Shown piece by piece: positions 4,956 through 6,724 of a DNA stretch of 6,724 nucleotides. Source of the stretch: Minisyncoccota bacterium (GTDB lineage Bacteria; Patescibacteriota; Minisyncoccia; Minisyncoccales; UBA5738); the NCBI GenBank assembly GCA_025453415.1, contig JALOQL010000057.1:1-6724 (forward strand), given 5' to 3'. The notes beneath the pieces were generated by a model that was not told the DNA's origin, did not search any database, and saw only the letters and a program-made list of their open reading frames with translations. Positions within the stretch are counted from its first letter, which is position 1. Each line of letters starts with the position of its first letter. Position numbers and translations under genes: made by a program.

Positions 4956-6701
4956 TCAAGGACGCGGCGCGCCGGCACCATTTTTGGCCAAAGCGGCGGC
5001 GGTCATGGTTTCGGGCCAGCCTGAATTTTTCAATTCCGCGGCAATGGCAATGTCATCCATCCCGGATAACCGCGACCGGCCGATGTACTCGGCCAAACGC
5101 GGGTCAACGGTTAACGGTTGCTCCGGTACGGGCGCCGGAGAAGCCTCCGGTATCGGCATCGACTTTGCCGCGGTTCCGGCCTTAAAAACCGCGCTAGAGG
5201 CGTCGCTCCCGGCCATGCCGTTCTGTTTCATCAGCATGTCCAGCTCGTGGCGCTGGACGCTTTCCTTGGCCGCTTCTTCCAGCATCATGTCCTCCAGGTG
5301 GTTAAACTCCTTTTCCTTGCGCTTCATTTTTTTGGCAAGAATAACGATGAGTGCCAAGAGCACCAGGAACACGAATGTTCCCGCGCCGACTATTGCCCAT
5401 CCGACATAGCCCACCGCGCCGAACTTTTCCCGGGCCTCACCCCACCAATCGTCCACGGATTCGCCGCGCGTGATCATCGCGTCGCAATTTTTAATGTATG
5501 GTTCGACATAGCTGTCCGCGCGGAATTTGTCGTTGGTTCCCTTGGCCAGTTCAAATTCCTCGATTGCTTTTTTGCAGCGCTTGGCGCGCATCAGCTCAAA
5601 ACCCGCCCGCATATGCGCCTGGTAATTGCCCGGCTGGTTTTGCACCGAGGCGTCGTCGAGCATTTCCTGGCCGATCCGGGCCGGAATCGCGAACGCGAAA
5701 TTATCGCCGCTTTCCTGAAGTTTCGCGCCCGTCTGGTAGGTGATGATACCGATCACGTCGCCGTTGACATCGATCATCGGGCCGCCGCTGGAACCTTGGG
5801 ACATTTTGGCATCCGACTGGATTATTTTGAACTCTTTTTTGAACGAATCCCTAAGCGCGCCGACAACGCCCTGGGTGACCGTCGATTCCAGCAAGGAAGA
5901 ACGGGTGAATTCCGCTGTCACGGGAAAACCGAAAACAAAAATTTTTGTGCCTATTCCAGGATTTTCCGATTTTGAAAGTTTCAGGGCCGGAAGATCGGAT
6001 GCCTCGATCTTTATCAGGGCTACATCCCGGTTATCCTTCATAAAATCGCTACCAGCCTTGACCACCGCCGCCGGAAAACCGTTATTGACCAGGTCGGCGA
6101 CTTTTTCGTACTTGCCGGAAGGATCCACCACATTCACTTTTTTATCGATCTTGAAATTTGTTTTTGCCAGAATTTGGGCATACACGCTTTCGCCGTAAGC
6201 TCGAAAAGCGGCCGTATCGGCCGTCACGGCTTCTTTTTCCTCCTTTTTGAGACCGTCCAACGCGGCGTTGACAACCTCGTTGATCACCTCGGCCAAAACA
6301 AGGCGCTTGATCGTCTCGTCGGAAACCACATGAGCATTGGTCAAGATGTAACCGTCGGGATTGACAACGAATCCGCTGCCGACCAGCGGCACTTCCACAT
6401 CCACATCAAAAGGCTTTATCTCCTCAAGGAAAACGATCGTTTGTTTGGCGAAATCCGGCTTGAACGCCGGAACTCGGCCTTCGATCTTGACGTTTTGGAC
6501 CACCCGCACCACCGACGGCTTGATCAGATCGACCAGCTCCTCCTGTGTCAGTCCATTTTCCCCGGCATCGTTCGCGGCCAGGACAAGGGAAGCCGCCAAC
6601 GCCCTTCGGTGAGCCCCGGCATACACGATCAGGGCGACGGCAAGCAAACCGGCAATTGCAAGAAGGGCCCAGAAGAAAGTGCGAATGGAGCGGGGCTTCA
6701 T
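4956..6701 (-). CDS. membrane-anchored HtrA-like trypsin-fold serine protease, no PDZ domain
   Basis: The 581-residue protein has an N-terminal membrane helix (about 8-28) and then a trypsin-like domain. The triad is visible: H124 in TNAHVV, D226 in NRDVALIKI, and S305 in GSSGGPM. The D-to-S distance is like DegP, but the H-to-D gap is 102 residues instead of about 30, because of a largely helical insert (about 128-215). No PDZ domain follows. Instead there is a TPR-like helical pair (358-410), a second membrane helix (431-457), a charged coiled stretch (458-495), a Pro/Ala linker, and a final helical motif (about 533-571). Predicted topology: protease outside, tail in the cytoplasm. Its likely role is envelope protein quality control or regulated cleavage, with the tail as a possible signal or partner-binding part. 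No Shine-Dalgarno is seen; a TAATAA at 6714-6709 could be a -10 box giving an almost leaderless mRNA, but its -35 region falls outside the window. Confidence 0.9.
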   Translation of the reverse strand: MKPRSIRTFFWALLAIAGLLAVALIVYAGAHRRALAASLVLAANDAGENGLTQEELVDLIKPSVVRVVQNVKIEGRVPAFKPDFAKQTIVFLEEIKPFDVDVEVPLVGSGFVVNPDGYILTNAHVVSDETIKRLVLAEVINEVVNAALDGLKKEEKEAVTADTAAFRAYGESVYAQILAKTNFKIDKKVNVVDPSGKYEKVADLVNNGFPAAVVKAGSDFMKDNRDVALIKIEASDLPALKLSKSENPGIGTKIFVFGFPVTAEFTRSSLLESTVTQGVVGALRDSFKKEFKIIQSDAKMSQGSSGGPMIDVNGDVIGIITYQTGAKLQESGDNFAFAIPARIGQEMLDDASVQNQPGNYQAHMRAGFELMRAKRCKKAIEEFELAKGTNDKFRADSYVEPYIKNCDAMITRGESVDDWWGEAREKFGAVGYVGWAIVGAGTFVFLVLLALIVILAKKMKRKEKEFNHLEDMMLEEAAKESVQRHELDMLMKQNGMAGSDASSAVFKAGTAAKSMPIPEASPAPVPEQPLTVDPRLAEYIGRSRLSGMDDIAIAAELKNSGWPETMTAAALAKNGAGAPRP

Positions 6702-6724
6702 TGTAGAGTTATTAATTTCGGGCA

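Noticed and set aside
5118..5975. Long + strand open frame opposite the protease gene.
   Set aside because: Antisense shadow of a protein with a complete catalytic triad and membrane helices; its composition (many His, Arg, Phe) is not protein-like.

Overview
The window looks like part of a genome from the Candidate Phyla Radiation (Patescibacteria) or a similar reduced bacterium. This is inferred from style, not from a marker gene. There is a pseudopilin-like domain of the sort common in those genomes, a membrane-bound trypsin-like protease with a short C-terminal helical motif, Ig-like surface domains, and starts with no recognisable Shine-Dalgarno sequence. TGA is used as a stop (both cysteine synthase genes and the protease end in TGA), so the TGA-as-glycine code of some CPR lineages does not apply.

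Layout. On the + strand, positions 1-857 hold the 3' end of a secreted or surface protein with Ig-like beta-sandwich domains. Four bases later comes a gene for a single-pass membrane protein with a type IV pilin-like outer domain (862-1482). A 169-base gap separates this pair from a convergent block that is entirely on the minus strand. In transcription order from the right the block contains: a membrane-anchored HtrA-like serine protease without a PDZ domain (6701-4956); a promoter and a roughly 147-nt leader with an attenuator-like hairpin (about 4936-4754); two tandem CysM-type cysteine synthase genes (4753-3842 and 3818-2913) that are paralogs of each other; a possible 42-codon ORF overlapping the second stop codon (2916-2788); and a membrane-anchored class A beta-lactamase-like serine hydrolase (2695-1652) in clearly more AT-rich DNA.

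How the genes may work together. The two cysteine synthases form an operon 23 bases apart. The first keeps the full set of PLP and substrate-loop motifs; the second has substitutions in the substrate loop and the PLP-ring loop, so it may have a changed substrate or function. The leader before the first gene can fold into either a terminator or a competing helix, which suggests control of cysteine production by transcription attenuation; the signal is unknown. The protease, the serine hydrolase and the + strand pair are all predicted to act outside the cytoplasmic membrane (envelope maintenance or surface structure).

The strongest candidate for something undescribed is the cysteine synthase leader, followed by the divergent paralog and the unusual domain plan of the protease.
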